DNA of 26,906 bases. Origin: a virus. The translations under genes were made by a program, and so were the position numbers. Under the pieces are notes generated by a model. It was not told where the DNA came from. It saw only the letters and a list, made by a program, of their open reading frames with translations, and made no database searches. Each line of letters starts with the position of its first letter. Positions within the stretch are counted from its first letter, which is position 1. Shown piece by piece: positions 14,088-23,125 of this stretch. Where the stretch lies: the IMG/VR virus record IMGVR_UViG_3300035157_000407, positions 1 to 26,906 of that record. One strand, 5' to 3'.

Positions 14088-16150
14088 TGATTCCAAATTA
14101 TCAAATAACAAATCAGTCAGTTACTCCAGAAGAAATCGTTGATATTATTCCAGAACAGGAAAAGTCTGACAGACAAGTACAAGAAAACGAAGAAAGATAT
14201 TTTGAACAGCTCAAACAACGAGGCGAAGAAAAGCTTAGAAACGATGAAAAAATGTGGGATGGTTTAACACAACTGTCTTCTACATTAGGAAAAGTAATTC
14301 AACAAAAACACGAGAAATATAGAGAAGATAGAGAAGCAGAAATAAAACTAGACATATTAACAAGAGGTGTTAGTCCAGAACTAGAAGCAGAATGGAGAGG
14401 TGAAAGAGATAGTCTTTTTGAAAGTGATATAGCTACGCAAGAGTTTGCATCTAATTACGAAGCAGAAACTGGTGATTTTATAACTGCCACAGAATTTCGT
14501 AAGATGGCTGGTTGGGAACAGTATATGGTTCAAGAGCAATATGCTATTCAAAAAGCTAAAGGCTACGACCAATTTGTTTATCAAGCTTATGAAACTACAA
14601 CAATAGATGTTATTAGAGATGGTAAACAAGTAACGCTTAGCCACAAAGATAATCTTTCTCCATCTGAACAAGCAGCTTTAGATCAAAAAATAAAGTTTGA
14701 ATATGCAAAGCAATTTGCAGGATTAAATGATGCTATGGTTGCTGCTGTAGTTAAACCAGAAATAGATAAGTTTGATGAAGCTAGAAGAAGAAAACAAGCA
14801 GAAGAAAGAGAAAAGAATTATCAAGCAGATATAGCAGCTTCTGATAGTAGAATGATTGCTACAGGTTTTGCAGTTGCTAATCCAGAAGATGGACACCAAC
14901 TTGCACATAACTGGGCAGCTAGATATGCAGCTAGAAATAGAACAACACTTGGAGCTGGTAGAAGAGCTTTTGCAGATAACCTAGTAAGTTTAGTTGAACA
15001 GAATGTCATAAGTTATCCAGAAGCTATTGCTATTGTTAATCACGAAATTACAGCTAGAGATGGTTCTACTAAGACAATGACATCTTGGAAAGAATGGGCA
15101 GGATTAGATAGTGAATTAGTTGCTGCTGCTAAACTCGGTAATGATGCAATAGAAGAAACAAGAACCAATAATATAGAAGCTGATTTGCAAGTTATTAAGT
15201 CCAGAGATAATTGGACTAACGAGCAAAAAACACAACTCATGGCAATCTATAAAAATAAATATGATGGTTATGTTCCTACAGAATTATCTGATGCACTAGC
15301 TGGTCATATGGAAGATTGGCAAGCTGAAGACATGATTGAAAAATCAATGCGCTATCAAGATGGTGTATATGATTTTGAAATGGCTAACGTAAGTACAGAT
15401 ATGTTTAATAAACATAAGGATAAGATACTTTCTACTGGATCAATGCTTCCCGGAACTGAACAATATGAGACTGCTGCTAAGTATTTAAAGTCTTATACAG
15501 ATAGAGGAACTGGAGATACCTTTGGTACAACTGAAACTGCTTCAATAGAGTGGTTAAATCTATATGGAAACTTAGAAGAAGTATTTAATAAAGCTTACAA
15601 GGCTGAGTTAATGCAAAATGGGCAAGTAGTTAGTACGCCTCCTGAAGCTATGAAAGCTGGTAGGAGAGCTGTTGAAGAAGTGCTAGGTGATTCAATGACA
15701 GTTACTAGAATGATGGACTCTAACCTTACACCGTCAGATAACTCATACAGCAAACAGATACAACTTAGTATGACTCAATCTGCTGGCGGTAAATGGAAAA
15801 GTCAACCAATCTCTGCTGACAGTAAAAGTAAAGCTGAGCTATTAGCTTGGTATAAGACACCATTAAAACAGTCAAAAGACATACCAGACTATTACAGAGA
15901 CGTAGCTTTAAGATTAGGTATCAATCCTATAGATTTAGCTAACGCACAAGTAGGTCAGTTGATGGAAGGAGAGACTCCAGAACTAACAAAAGAGCAAAAA
16001 TATAACAGTACAGTTTTAAATTATATTTATAAGTTTCCTACTCGCTCACGTATAACAAGAGCAAGAGTAATACACGAAACAAAAGATCAAGACCAAAACG
16101 TAAAAACATCCATTTTTAATAAAAAAGCTTTAGTAAGACAAGACCAGTAA
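14087..16150 (+). CDS. Internal virion protein C (T7 gp15-like)
   Basis: The 687-residue protein lies between gp14- and gp16-like genes and is comparable to T7 gp15 (747 aa). It is charged, mostly helical and without membrane segments, fitting a core protein that is ejected and builds the periplasmic tube with gp16. Segments such as GDFITATEFRKMAGWEQYM (near 126-145) and the repeated Glu/Lys-rich helices to residue 250 support a coiled, elongated structure. Assignment rests mainly on order and size, because gp15 proteins are very divergent. The start overlaps the gp14 stop (TAATG). The C terminus is basic. A 46-base gap follows before the next ATG. Confidence 0.82.
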   Translation: MIPNYQITNQSVTPEEIVDIIPEQEKSDRQVQENEERYFEQLKQRGEEKLRNDEKMWDGLTQLSSTLGKVIQQKHEKYREDREAEIKLDILTRGVSPELEAEWRGERDSLFESDIATQEFASNYEAETGDFITATEFRKMAGWEQYMVQEQYAIQKAKGYDQFVYQAYETTTIDVIRDGKQVTLSHKDNLSPSEQAALDQKIKFEYAKQFAGLNDAMVAAVVKPEIDKFDEARRRKQAEEREKNYQADIAASDSRMIATGFAVANPEDGHQLAHNWAARYAARNRTTLGAGRRAFADNLVSLVEQNVISYPEAIAIVNHEITARDGSTKTMTSWKEWAGLDSELVAAAKLGNDAIEETRTNNIEADLQVIKSRDNWTNEQKTQLMAIYKNKYDGYVPTELSDALAGHMEDWQAEDMIEKSMRYQDGVYDFEMANVSTDMFNKHKDKILSTGSMLPGTEQYETAAKYLKSYTDRGTGDTFGTTETASIEWLNLYGNLEEVFNKAYKAELMQNGQVVSTPPEAMKAGRRAVEEVLGDSMTVTRMMDSNLTPSDNSYSKQIQLSMTQSAGGKWKSQPISADSKSKAELLAWYKTPLKQSKDIPDYYRDVALRLGINPIDLANAQVGQLMEGETPELTKEQKYNSTVLNYIYKFPTRSRITRARVIHETKDQDQNVKTSIFNKKALVRQDQ

Positions 16151-16182
16151 CTACGGTTTATTGGCTTTCTTTAAAGCTAATA

Positions 16183-16196
16183 TTTACCGAGGTAAA
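16183..16196 (+). promoter_or_regulatory. Ribosome binding site in a small inverted repeat
   Basis: TTTACC (16183-16188) and GGTAAA (16191-16196) are exact inverted repeats directly before the ATG at 16197, and the GAGG at 16189-16192 lies in their centre. This Shine-Dalgarno decides the ATG start of the gp16-like gene in preference to an in-frame TTG at 16161. The tiny hairpin (five pairs, four-base loop) could weakly limit initiation. Confidence 0.5.
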
Positions 16197-19100
16197 ATGA
16201 ACGAAGAATTTGACCCCACGATAGAGATAGGTATCTCTGGAATGGGAATGTCCGAAGAGGAGACTGCTGCGGCAGTTGCAAACATACAAGCTGCTGATGA
16301 ACAAAAAGCTATCAACAATGAAACTGAAGAAAGCAAAGAAGTAGTAGCAGAAGAAATAGCTAAACCAGAAGGTCACACAATAGGAGACTACGCAGCCGAT
16401 ACTTTGATTGGTGCTGGATCTGGATTTAGAAAAGGTATAGGAAATATAATTACAGCTCCTGAAAGAGTCATTGATTATTTCAATGGCGAAATGGCAGAAG
16501 AAGAAGCAACTGAAGAAGGTTATCAACCTGAATGGGATGACTTTATGTATGGTGACGGAGACCCTATTGTCACTAAAACATGGTGGGGTGATGTTGTTGA
16601 ATCAATTGCTGAAGTTGGAACTACTGCTGGTTTAACTCTTGGAGTTGGCGGTAAAGTTCTAGGAGTATCTAAAGGAGTTGCTGCTGCAAGAACACTAAGT
16701 AGCACAATGGCAGAAGGTGCTTTAATTGGAGGCACATATTCTTTATTAGATCAAAACGAAACAGGCGATCAAAATAATATTTTGGGACAAATAGCTGAAA
16801 GATATCCAATGTTAAATACTCCATTGGCAACTAATGATGCTGACAGTCCTGTAATGAGAAAGCTAAAGTTTGTTGTTGAAGATCTTGGAATAGGTGCTGT
16901 ATTTGATGTAGCTTTATTTAAGTTTTTACCTATAGCTGGTAAAGGAATACAACAGTTTGGAAAGACTACTGTTAAAGGAACTGATGCTGTTGTTGGAGGT
17001 GCACAAGACCTCAGTTCAGGATTAGGAAAACTTAGAGATGAAGTAATTGCAGCAAATCCAGAAGATTTAACTGGAGTTGGTCAACAAGTTAGAAATGTAT
17101 TAGATACAGATATTGACAGCATACGTAGTGACTTTGCTGAATACACACAATCTAGAAGAAACAGTGTAGAAGCACAAACTAGAGAAAGTGTTAAGGCACA
17201 ATTAAAAGAACCCGGAGTACGTTTTCCAAAGAATGAACCGATTGGCTCAAGAGAGTTAGGAAACTCTACCTCTAACCACTCAGCAAAAGATGTTGATAAA
17301 GCTATCAAACAAAAGAAAACTGAGTTTGGTAATGAAGATGGTCATGTAGGTTCTATGACTTCTAACCAACAAATAGAAGATGTAGCTAAAGGAAAGAAGA
17401 AACCTGAAGATCTAGTAAAAGCAATATTAGGTGACTTTAAAGGTGAAAAATATATGGAAGGCTTACAACAAACTGCTAGAGAAACTGGAAGAAGTTTAAA
17501 CGAAGTTGTTGCTGAAAATATGGCAATCTTTAAAGATATTTATGAAGGTAGAAACACAAGTGAATTTACTTCTCAACAGTTTTACGAAAGACTTTTAAGA
17601 GATAAAACAGAAATAAAAGCAGCTTTTAAAGATCCTAAAACTGGAAAAGTTACTCAAGAAACTATCGCTACCTATGTAAAGCCAGAATATATAAAAGCAT
17701 TAGACATGATAAATGTTTCTTTGTTTAATGATATTCAAGGTCAAAGTTTAGTTGGTAGAGAGTTAGCTGATATTACAGACATAAAAGATATAGATGGACC
17801 AGTTCATCATCTTGTAGATAAGTTAATTGCTGGTTTACGTCTAAGAAAAGAAGCAAGTTCACTTGTATCAGAACAACTATCAGACTTTGGTCTTAGTCGT
17901 ACTAAAGGTATAAGAAGAGGCACTCAAGTATCAGGTGATTTTAAAACTCTTAAACAGTTTAAAAAAGCTGTAGCTGATGCCAAAAAAGCTGCTAGAGAAG
18001 CGAACGAAAAGAAAGTACAAGAAAGTATTGATGCCTTCCGAATGGCAATGGAACTTACACCTGAAAACGGTGGTGATGATTTATTTAAAATTGTCTTTGA
18101 AGGTATTTCTATGGCAGACGGTGTTCATACTCTTGATGATCTTGACGTATTTATGCGTAAGAAAATGAGAGGTGGATACTTTGGTGATGTTAAAAAGACT
18201 GGTGCTTTATTAAGAGAGATGGGAACTATGTTTACTCATAGTGTTTTGTCTGGACCAAAAACATCAGTCCGCGCAACTTTAGGTACAGGTACTGCAACTT
18301 TCACAAGACCAATGGCAATGACCATAGGTGCTGCAATGAAAGGTGATATGGTAACAGCAAGAGCTGGTTTGGCATCTCTAAATGCTATGCGTGAAGCTGT
18401 GCCAGAAGCTTTTACATTGTTTAAAAAAAGACTTAATGGTTATTGGTCAGGAGAACTTTCAACTCTTAAAACTAGATATGTTGAAAGAAATAAATTAGAT
18501 GACCAATGGAAATTGTACGGTACTTGGGCAGAACAAAGAGGTAATAAAAAAGATAAAGCTTTATTCCGATTAGCAAATATGATCCGAGGAATGAATGATA
18601 GTAGTTTACTTACTTATTCAACTAAGATCATGGCATCTACTGACGATGCTTTTAATTTAATTATTGGTAGAGCTAAAGCAAGACAAGACGCATTTTTAGA
18701 AGCTGCTGCAAAGTTACCAGATGGAAATTTCCAAAACTTTGATTCTCAATTCTTTAGAGATCAAGAAGATATATTTAATAGTAAGATCTTTGATTCTGAA
18801 GGAAACTTAACAAACAAAGCTGCTGAATTTGCTAGACAAGAAGCTACTCTTACAGCTCCTTTAAAAGGTTTTGGTAAAAACTTAGCTAATGCGTTTGATA
18901 ATGCACCTTGGGCTAGACCATTCTTCCTATTTGCAAGAACTGGAATTAATGGTTTACAACTTACTGCTAAACATACTCCCGGTTTTAACTTCTTAGTTGA
19001 TGAATTTAATCAGATAGCTAGAACTCAACCCGGTATGGATCTTGGTCATTTAAAAGAATATGGTATTGAAACTGCTCAAGATTTAATTAATGCTAAAGCT

Positions 19101-20159
19101 GTACAGAATGGAAGATTAGCTATAGGTTCTGGCGCATTATTTATGGCATCTATGGCGTATCTAAATGGTAACTTGCATGGCAATGGACCTACAGATAGAA
19201 AGCAAAGACAAGCATGGATGGACATGGGATGGAAACCAAGAACTATAAAAATTGGTGACGTCTGGGTTAACTATGATGCCTTTGAACCTTACAACCAAAT
19301 ACTTGCATTAGTAGGAGATATAGGAGATCACCAAGAATTAATGGGTGAAGAATGGGCTGAGGATAGATTAGCTAAATTAGCAATGGCATTAGCTGGTACT
19401 GCTACAAGTAAATCTTACTTAGCTGGTATGCAATCATTTGTTGATTTGTTTTCTGGGCAGCCCGGACAGCAGTCAAGAATTGTTGCTTCTCTAATGAATA
19501 ACACAGTTCCTTTATCTGGTCTTAGAAATGAGATTGGTAAAGTACTCACACCATATACAAGAGAATTAGGTTCTGATTTGTGGAGTTCTATTAGAAATAG
19601 AAACTTAGCAACTGAAAATATTGCAGGAGATCCATTACCTATCAAATACGACATCTTAACTGGTCAACCAATCAAAGATCATATTTTCCCTGTAAGAATG
19701 TTTAACGCAGTTTCACCTGTGAACTTTAACTTAGATTATTCACGTGGAAGAGAGATGCTATTTAATAGTGGCTACGACATGAGAACTTCTACATATTCAG
19801 CTCCAGATGGAACAGATTTATCTGACAGTCCAAAGATTAGATCCATGTTTCAAAAAGCAATAGGCGATCAAAACCTACTAGCTAAGTTTGATGCTATGGC
19901 AGATGATCCAACAATACAAACATCTATTGCTGAAATGGAATGGCATAAAAAGAATGGTATGAAAGATGTTGAACCTAAATCATTCCCACACTACAAACGA
20001 ATTAAGAGAGAGTTTGACCGAGCTAAAAAAAAAGCTTGGGCAACTATTAAAAATGAGAACGACGTTCAAAAACTTATTCGAGAAGAAAGAGAACAAACTT
20101 TAAAAAATAGAAAAGCAAACAGAGGCACGATAGACGCAATCTTGGAGTTGCCTAAATAA
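16197..20159 (+). CDS. Internal virion protein D (T7 gp16-like)
   Basis: At 1320 residues it equals T7 gp16 (1318 aa) in size and has its place in the order after gp15. It would be ejected, insert in the cytoplasmic membrane and help pull in DNA. The N terminus is acidic and probably disordered (to about residue 58), followed by glycine-rich hydrophobic segments near 60-90 and 138-184 (AGLTLGVGGKVLGVSKGVAAA). The middle is helical and charged; another hydrophobic segment lies near the sequence RLAIGSGALFMASMAYLNG. A transglycosylase (SLT) domain, present at the T7 gp16 N terminus, was not found. The ATG at 16197 is chosen for its GAGG; a TTG at 16161 would add 12 residues. The end is strongly basic and charged. 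Confidence 0.85.
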   Translation: MNEEFDPTIEIGISGMGMSEEETAAAVANIQAADEQKAINNETEESKEVVAEEIAKPEGHTIGDYAADTLIGAGSGFRKGIGNIITAPERVIDYFNGEMAEEEATEEGYQPEWDDFMYGDGDPIVTKTWWGDVVESIAEVGTTAGLTLGVGGKVLGVSKGVAAARTLSSTMAEGALIGGTYSLLDQNETGDQNNILGQIAERYPMLNTPLATNDADSPVMRKLKFVVEDLGIGAVFDVALFKFLPIAGKGIQQFGKTTVKGTDAVVGGAQDLSSGLGKLRDEVIAANPEDLTGVGQQVRNVLDTDIDSIRSDFAEYTQSRRNSVEAQTRESVKAQLKEPGVRFPKNEPIGSRELGNSTSNHSAKDVDKAIKQKKTEFGNEDGHVGSMTSNQQIEDVAKGKKKPEDLVKAILGDFKGEKYMEGLQQTARETGRSLNEVVAENMAIFKDIYEGRNTSEFTSQQFYERLLRDKTEIKAAFKDPKTGKVTQETIATYVKPEYIKALDMINVSLFNDIQGQSLVGRELADITDIKDIDGPVHHLVDKLIAGLRLRKEASSLVSEQLSDFGLSRTKGIRRGTQVSGDFKTLKQFKKAVADAKKAAREANEKKVQESIDAFRMAMELTPENGGDDLFKIVFEGISMADGVHTLDDLDVFMRKKMRGGYFGDVKKTGALLREMGTMFTHSVLSGPKTSVRATLGTGTATFTRPMAMTIGAAMKGDMVTARAGLASLNAMREAVPEAFTLFKKRLNGYWSGELSTLKTRYVERNKLDDQWKLYGTWAEQRGNKKDKALFRLANMIRGMNDSSLLTYSTKIMASTDDAFNLIIGRAKARQDAFLEAAAKLPDGNFQNFDSQFFRDQEDIFNSKIFDSEGNLTNKAAEFARQEATLTAPLKGFGKNLANAFDNAPWARPFFLFARTGINGLQLTAKHTPGFNFLVDEFNQIARTQPGMDLGHLKEYGIETAQDLINAKAVQNGRLAIGSGALFMASMAYLNGNLHGNGPTDRKQRQAWMDMGWKPRTIKIGDVWVNYDAFEPYNQILALVGDIGDHQELMGEEWAEDRLAKLAMALAGTATSKSYLAGMQSFVDLFSGQPGQQSRIVASLMNNTVPLSGLRNEIGKVLTPYTRELGSDLWSSIRNRNLATENIAGDPLPIKYDILTGQPIKDHIFPVRMFNAVSPVNFNLDYSRGREMLFNSGYDMRTSTYSAPDGTDLSDSPKIRSMFQKAIGDQNLLAKFDAMADDPTIQTSIAEMEWHKKNGMKDVEPKSFPHYKRIKREFDRAKKKAWATIKNENDVQKLIREEREQTLKNRKANRGTIDAILELPK

Positions 20160-20192
20160 AATCCACCGCCAAACTAAAAAGTTAGAAAACAA

Positions 20193-22649
20193 ATGGCGAC
20201 AACCGAAGAATACAAAAATGGTGGGAGTGCATCCTACTCATTTTCAATTGAAAAAATAAAAGACGAGGATATTAAAGTTTCTGTAGATGGTACAGATTTA
20301 ACCTATACAGCAACTAATCCTCCTGCACAGACAACTGAATACACAGTCAATGGTTCTAACATAATATTCAAGCAAGCTTCTGTATCAGGCTCCGCAACTG
20401 GTGGAGTCCGTATATATAGAGAAACTGCATTAGAAAATGCTGACTCAGCAACCTTTGTTGCTGGTTCTTCTATAAGAGCTGCTGACTTAAATGCAAACCA
20501 TAAATTAATAAAATTTGCAGCCCAAGAGCAAAATCAAAAAATAGTAACTGCTGACATAAAAGATAGTCAGATTACTTCTGCAAAAATACTAGACGGAACT
20601 ATTGTAGATGCTGATGTAAATGCTTCAGCAGCTATTGCTGGTACTAAAATCGCGCCTGATTTTGGTTCGCAAAATATAACAACTACTGGAAATATATCTA
20701 CCAGTGGAACAATTAATAATTTAACAACTACAGAAGTTGCGATATTAGATGGTGCAACTGTTAATACGACTGAGTTAAATACATTAGACGGTATAACCGC
20801 ATCTACAGCAGAATTAAATATTCTTGATGGTGTAACAGCAAGCACTGCTGAAATAAATACACTTGATGGAGTAACTGCTTCTACTGCTGAAATAAATACG
20901 CTTGATGGAGTAACTGCGTCAACATCAGAAATAAATACACTCGATGGAATTACAGCATCTACAGCAGAATTAAATATTTTAGATGGTGCAACAATTTCAA
21001 CTACACAGTTAAATAATCTACAAAATATTGAGCCTGCTGCAAAAGACGACCAGACAGCAGCAGAGATAAGGGCACTTGTAGAATCTGCTACTGACAGTAA
21101 TGTTTTTACAGATGCAGATCACACTAAATTAAATGGTCTTGGTACTTTAAATGCTTTATCAGATGTAAATACTGCTGGTGTAGCTGACGACAAAATATTA
21201 AAGTATGATGCTTCTGTTTCACAATTTATTATTGCCGATGAAAGTACTGGTAGTGGAGGTAGTTCTACGTTTACAGGACTATCCGATACTCCTACTAACT
21301 TTGGTAGTTCTGCTGGTAAAGTACTAAAAGTAAACTCAGGAGAAACAGCTCTTGAATTTTCTGATGCTGATGTTGTAGCTGACAGTTCTCCTCAACTTGG
21401 CGGTAATTTAGATGTACAAGCAAGTGAAATTACTACAAGCACAACTGACGGAAATATTAAATTAGCTCCTAATGGTACAGGAAAAGTAGAGATAAAAGGT
21501 AATGGTACTAATGATGCTCAAATAGTTCTTAACTGTGGCAACAACAGTCATGGTCAAGTAATTAAAGCACCACCTCATAGTGCTGGTGTAAGTAACACAT
21601 TTACTTTACCAACTACTGATATAAGTAACCTTGGTGGTGGTACTCACTTTTTAAAGACTACCTCGGCTGGACAAGTATCTATTAGTAGTGCCGTTCATTA
21701 TGAAAACGGCAACCATATAAATATGGCTTCTGGTAAGAATATTTATTTTGGTTCTAATAATGGAATAATTTTTGATTCTGATAATAGTAATATTTACGAA
21801 ATATATATAAAAGGACCAACTACTCTTACTAAAGATAGTAATTTTACACTTCCAGAAGATGGTGCACAAGGAACTTTTTTAAAAACTGATGGTTCTGGTG
21901 TTTTATCATTTGGATCTACTATGTACGAGTACACTAGCGGAACTAATAGTTATGGCTGGGAAGTTGGAGATATTATTATTGAAGGAACTCCGGACACTGG
22001 TCAAAGTACAAGTAGTGCTAATGTTATTCATTGGGATAAAAGTCAAAAAACTCTTGATATAGGAGATGGAATAACAACAAAGTTTGGTTTTGGACAAATA
22101 GCACAAAAGGATTCTGCTAGTACTACTAATCAAGCCGTAGCTGGTAACTCAACCATAATTTCAAGTACTGCTGCTAATTGCGACATACTTATAAGTCCCG
22201 GTATTGGTCATTTATCTATTGGTGCTGATAACGTAAATAGCGAAGTTGCTAAATTTCAACCACCTGTTAATGGAGCTAATCAAGACGGTTATGTTGAATT
22301 AAAATGGGCACATCAGGCTGGAAATTCAGGCGTCCAAAGATTACTAACAACTTCTACTGGTTTAAGTTTAACTGGTCATATGATTCCATCTGCTGACAGC
22401 ACATATGACATTGGTACTACCTCTGTTAGATGGAAAGATATTTATGCAGATACCTTATATGGAGATGGATCAAATCTAACTGGTGTAAATCCAACAGTAG
22501 CTAATGGATGTATATATGAAAACAGTATAGAGATAACATCAGATCACACAACAAGTACAACTAAGAACTCCATGAGTGCTGGTCCTATTACCATCGCTAA
22601 CAACGTCACTCTAACAATCCCAAACAATAGCGTTTACACAATAGTTTAA
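20193..22649 (+). CDS. Tail fibre protein with T7 gp17-type N-terminal anchor
   Basis: The 818-residue protein starts with the T7 tail-fibre anchor domain (about residues 1-150: SFSIEKIKDEDIKVSVDG, GVRIYRET, FVAGSSIRAADLNANHKLI, AAQEQNQ), which attaches the fibre to the tail. A 13-residue repeat region follows (179-282), then repetitive beta-rich shaft sequence, and a C-terminal part with DSTYDIGTTSVRWKDIYADTLYGDGSNLTG, the segment that normally precedes an S74 or other tip domain. Here the gene ends some 60 residues later without one; the S74 domain is in the next gene. The fibre would recognise the cyanobacterial surface. A 33-base gap without clear features, except a small AACT/AGTT inverted repeat, precedes it. 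Confidence 0.88.
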   Translation: MATTEEYKNGGSASYSFSIEKIKDEDIKVSVDGTDLTYTATNPPAQTTEYTVNGSNIIFKQASVSGSATGGVRIYRETALENADSATFVAGSSIRAADLNANHKLIKFAAQEQNQKIVTADIKDSQITSAKILDGTIVDADVNASAAIAGTKIAPDFGSQNITTTGNISTSGTINNLTTTEVAILDGATVNTTELNTLDGITASTAELNILDGVTASTAEINTLDGVTASTAEINTLDGVTASTSEINTLDGITASTAELNILDGATISTTQLNNLQNIEPAAKDDQTAAEIRALVESATDSNVFTDADHTKLNGLGTLNALSDVNTAGVADDKILKYDASVSQFIIADESTGSGGSSTFTGLSDTPTNFGSSAGKVLKVNSGETALEFSDADVVADSSPQLGGNLDVQASEITTSTTDGNIKLAPNGTGKVEIKGNGTNDAQIVLNCGNNSHGQVIKAPPHSAGVSNTFTLPTTDISNLGGGTHFLKTTSAGQVSISSAVHYENGNHINMASGKNIYFGSNNGIIFDSDNSNIYEIYIKGPTTLTKDSNFTLPEDGAQGTFLKTDGSGVLSFGSTMYEYTSGTNSYGWEVGDIIIEGTPDTGQSTSSANVIHWDKSQKTLDIGDGITTKFGFGQIAQKDSASTTNQAVAGNSTIISSTAANCDILISPGIGHLSIGADNVNSEVAKFQPPVNGANQDGYVELKWAHQAGNSGVQRLLTTSTGLSLTGHMIPSADSTYDIGTTSVRWKDIYADTLYGDGSNLTGVNPTVANGCIYENSIEITSDHTTSTTKNSMSAGPITIANNVTLTIPNNSVYTIV
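20727..21038 (+). repeat. Eight tandem 39-bp units coding a 13-residue fibre repeat
   Basis: Within the tail fibre the pattern T-(A/T/S)-E-(L/I)-N-(T/I)-L-D-G-(V/I/A)-T-A-S occurs in eight consecutive units (residues 179-282), the first and last degenerate. The 39-bp DNA units differ mainly at synonymous sites, so the protein repeat is kept while the DNA has drifted. It probably forms a regular triple-stranded shaft. Tandem units of this kind allow length change by recombination. Confidence 0.85.
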
Positions 22650-22651
22650 TT

Positions 22652-23125
22652 ATGGCAACAACAATAAGTGGATCAGGTGGGATTACTACATCTCAATCTG
22701 GCTTAGATAGTACTGACTATTTAAAATTTACTGATAATACACAACTAGATATATTTATAAATAACAGCAACGAATTTAGATTTAAATCTGATGGTGAATT
22801 CCATGCAGATGGTGACATAGTTGCTTTTTCAACTACAGTCGCATCTGATGAAAATTTAAAAAAAAATATTGCAACAGTTACTAAGGCTCTAGAGACAGTA
22901 GAAGCTATACGTGGTGTAACTTACGACTGGAAACGTGACGGAAAAAGTAGTGCTGGGGTTATTGCTCAAGAAGTACAAAGTGTACTACCTAAGTTAGTAA
23001 AAACAAACGAAGTATTAGATGGTACCGAAGGTTTTTTAACAGTTAATTACCACGCCCTAATTGCGTACCTTATCGAATCAATAAAAGAATTATCAGCTCG
23101 AGTAAAAGTATTGGAGGCTAAGTAA
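22652..23125 (+). CDS. Stand-alone S74 intramolecular chaperone (fibre tip) protein
   Basis: The 157-residue protein carries a complete peptidase S74 domain from about residue 60 to the end: SDENLKKNI (S65 and K70 as the probable Ser/Lys pair), KALETVEAIRGVTYDWK, AGVIAQEVQSVLPKLV, FLTVNYHALIAYLIESIKEL and a final coiled coil. Such domains trimerise and fold phage fibres or spikes and then usually cut themselves off before the serine. Usually they are fused to the fibre C terminus. Here the domain follows the fibre gene after two bases and in another frame, with only a short beta-rich N-terminal part of its own (KFTDNTQLDIFINNSN). It may cap a small separate fibre tip or act in trans on the fibre. 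The ATG is unambiguous. Confidence 0.9.
   Translation: MATTISGSGGITTSQSGLDSTDYLKFTDNTQLDIFINNSNEFRFKSDGEFHADGDIVAFSTTVASDENLKKNIATVTKALETVEAIRGVTYDWKRDGKSSAGVIAQEVQSVLPKLVKTNEVLDGTEGFLTVNYHALIAYLIESIKELSARVKVLEAK

Noticed and set aside
16161-16196. TTG start for the gp16-like gene, 12 residues longer
   Set aside because: The ATG at 16197 has a GAGG at proper distance; the TTG has none.
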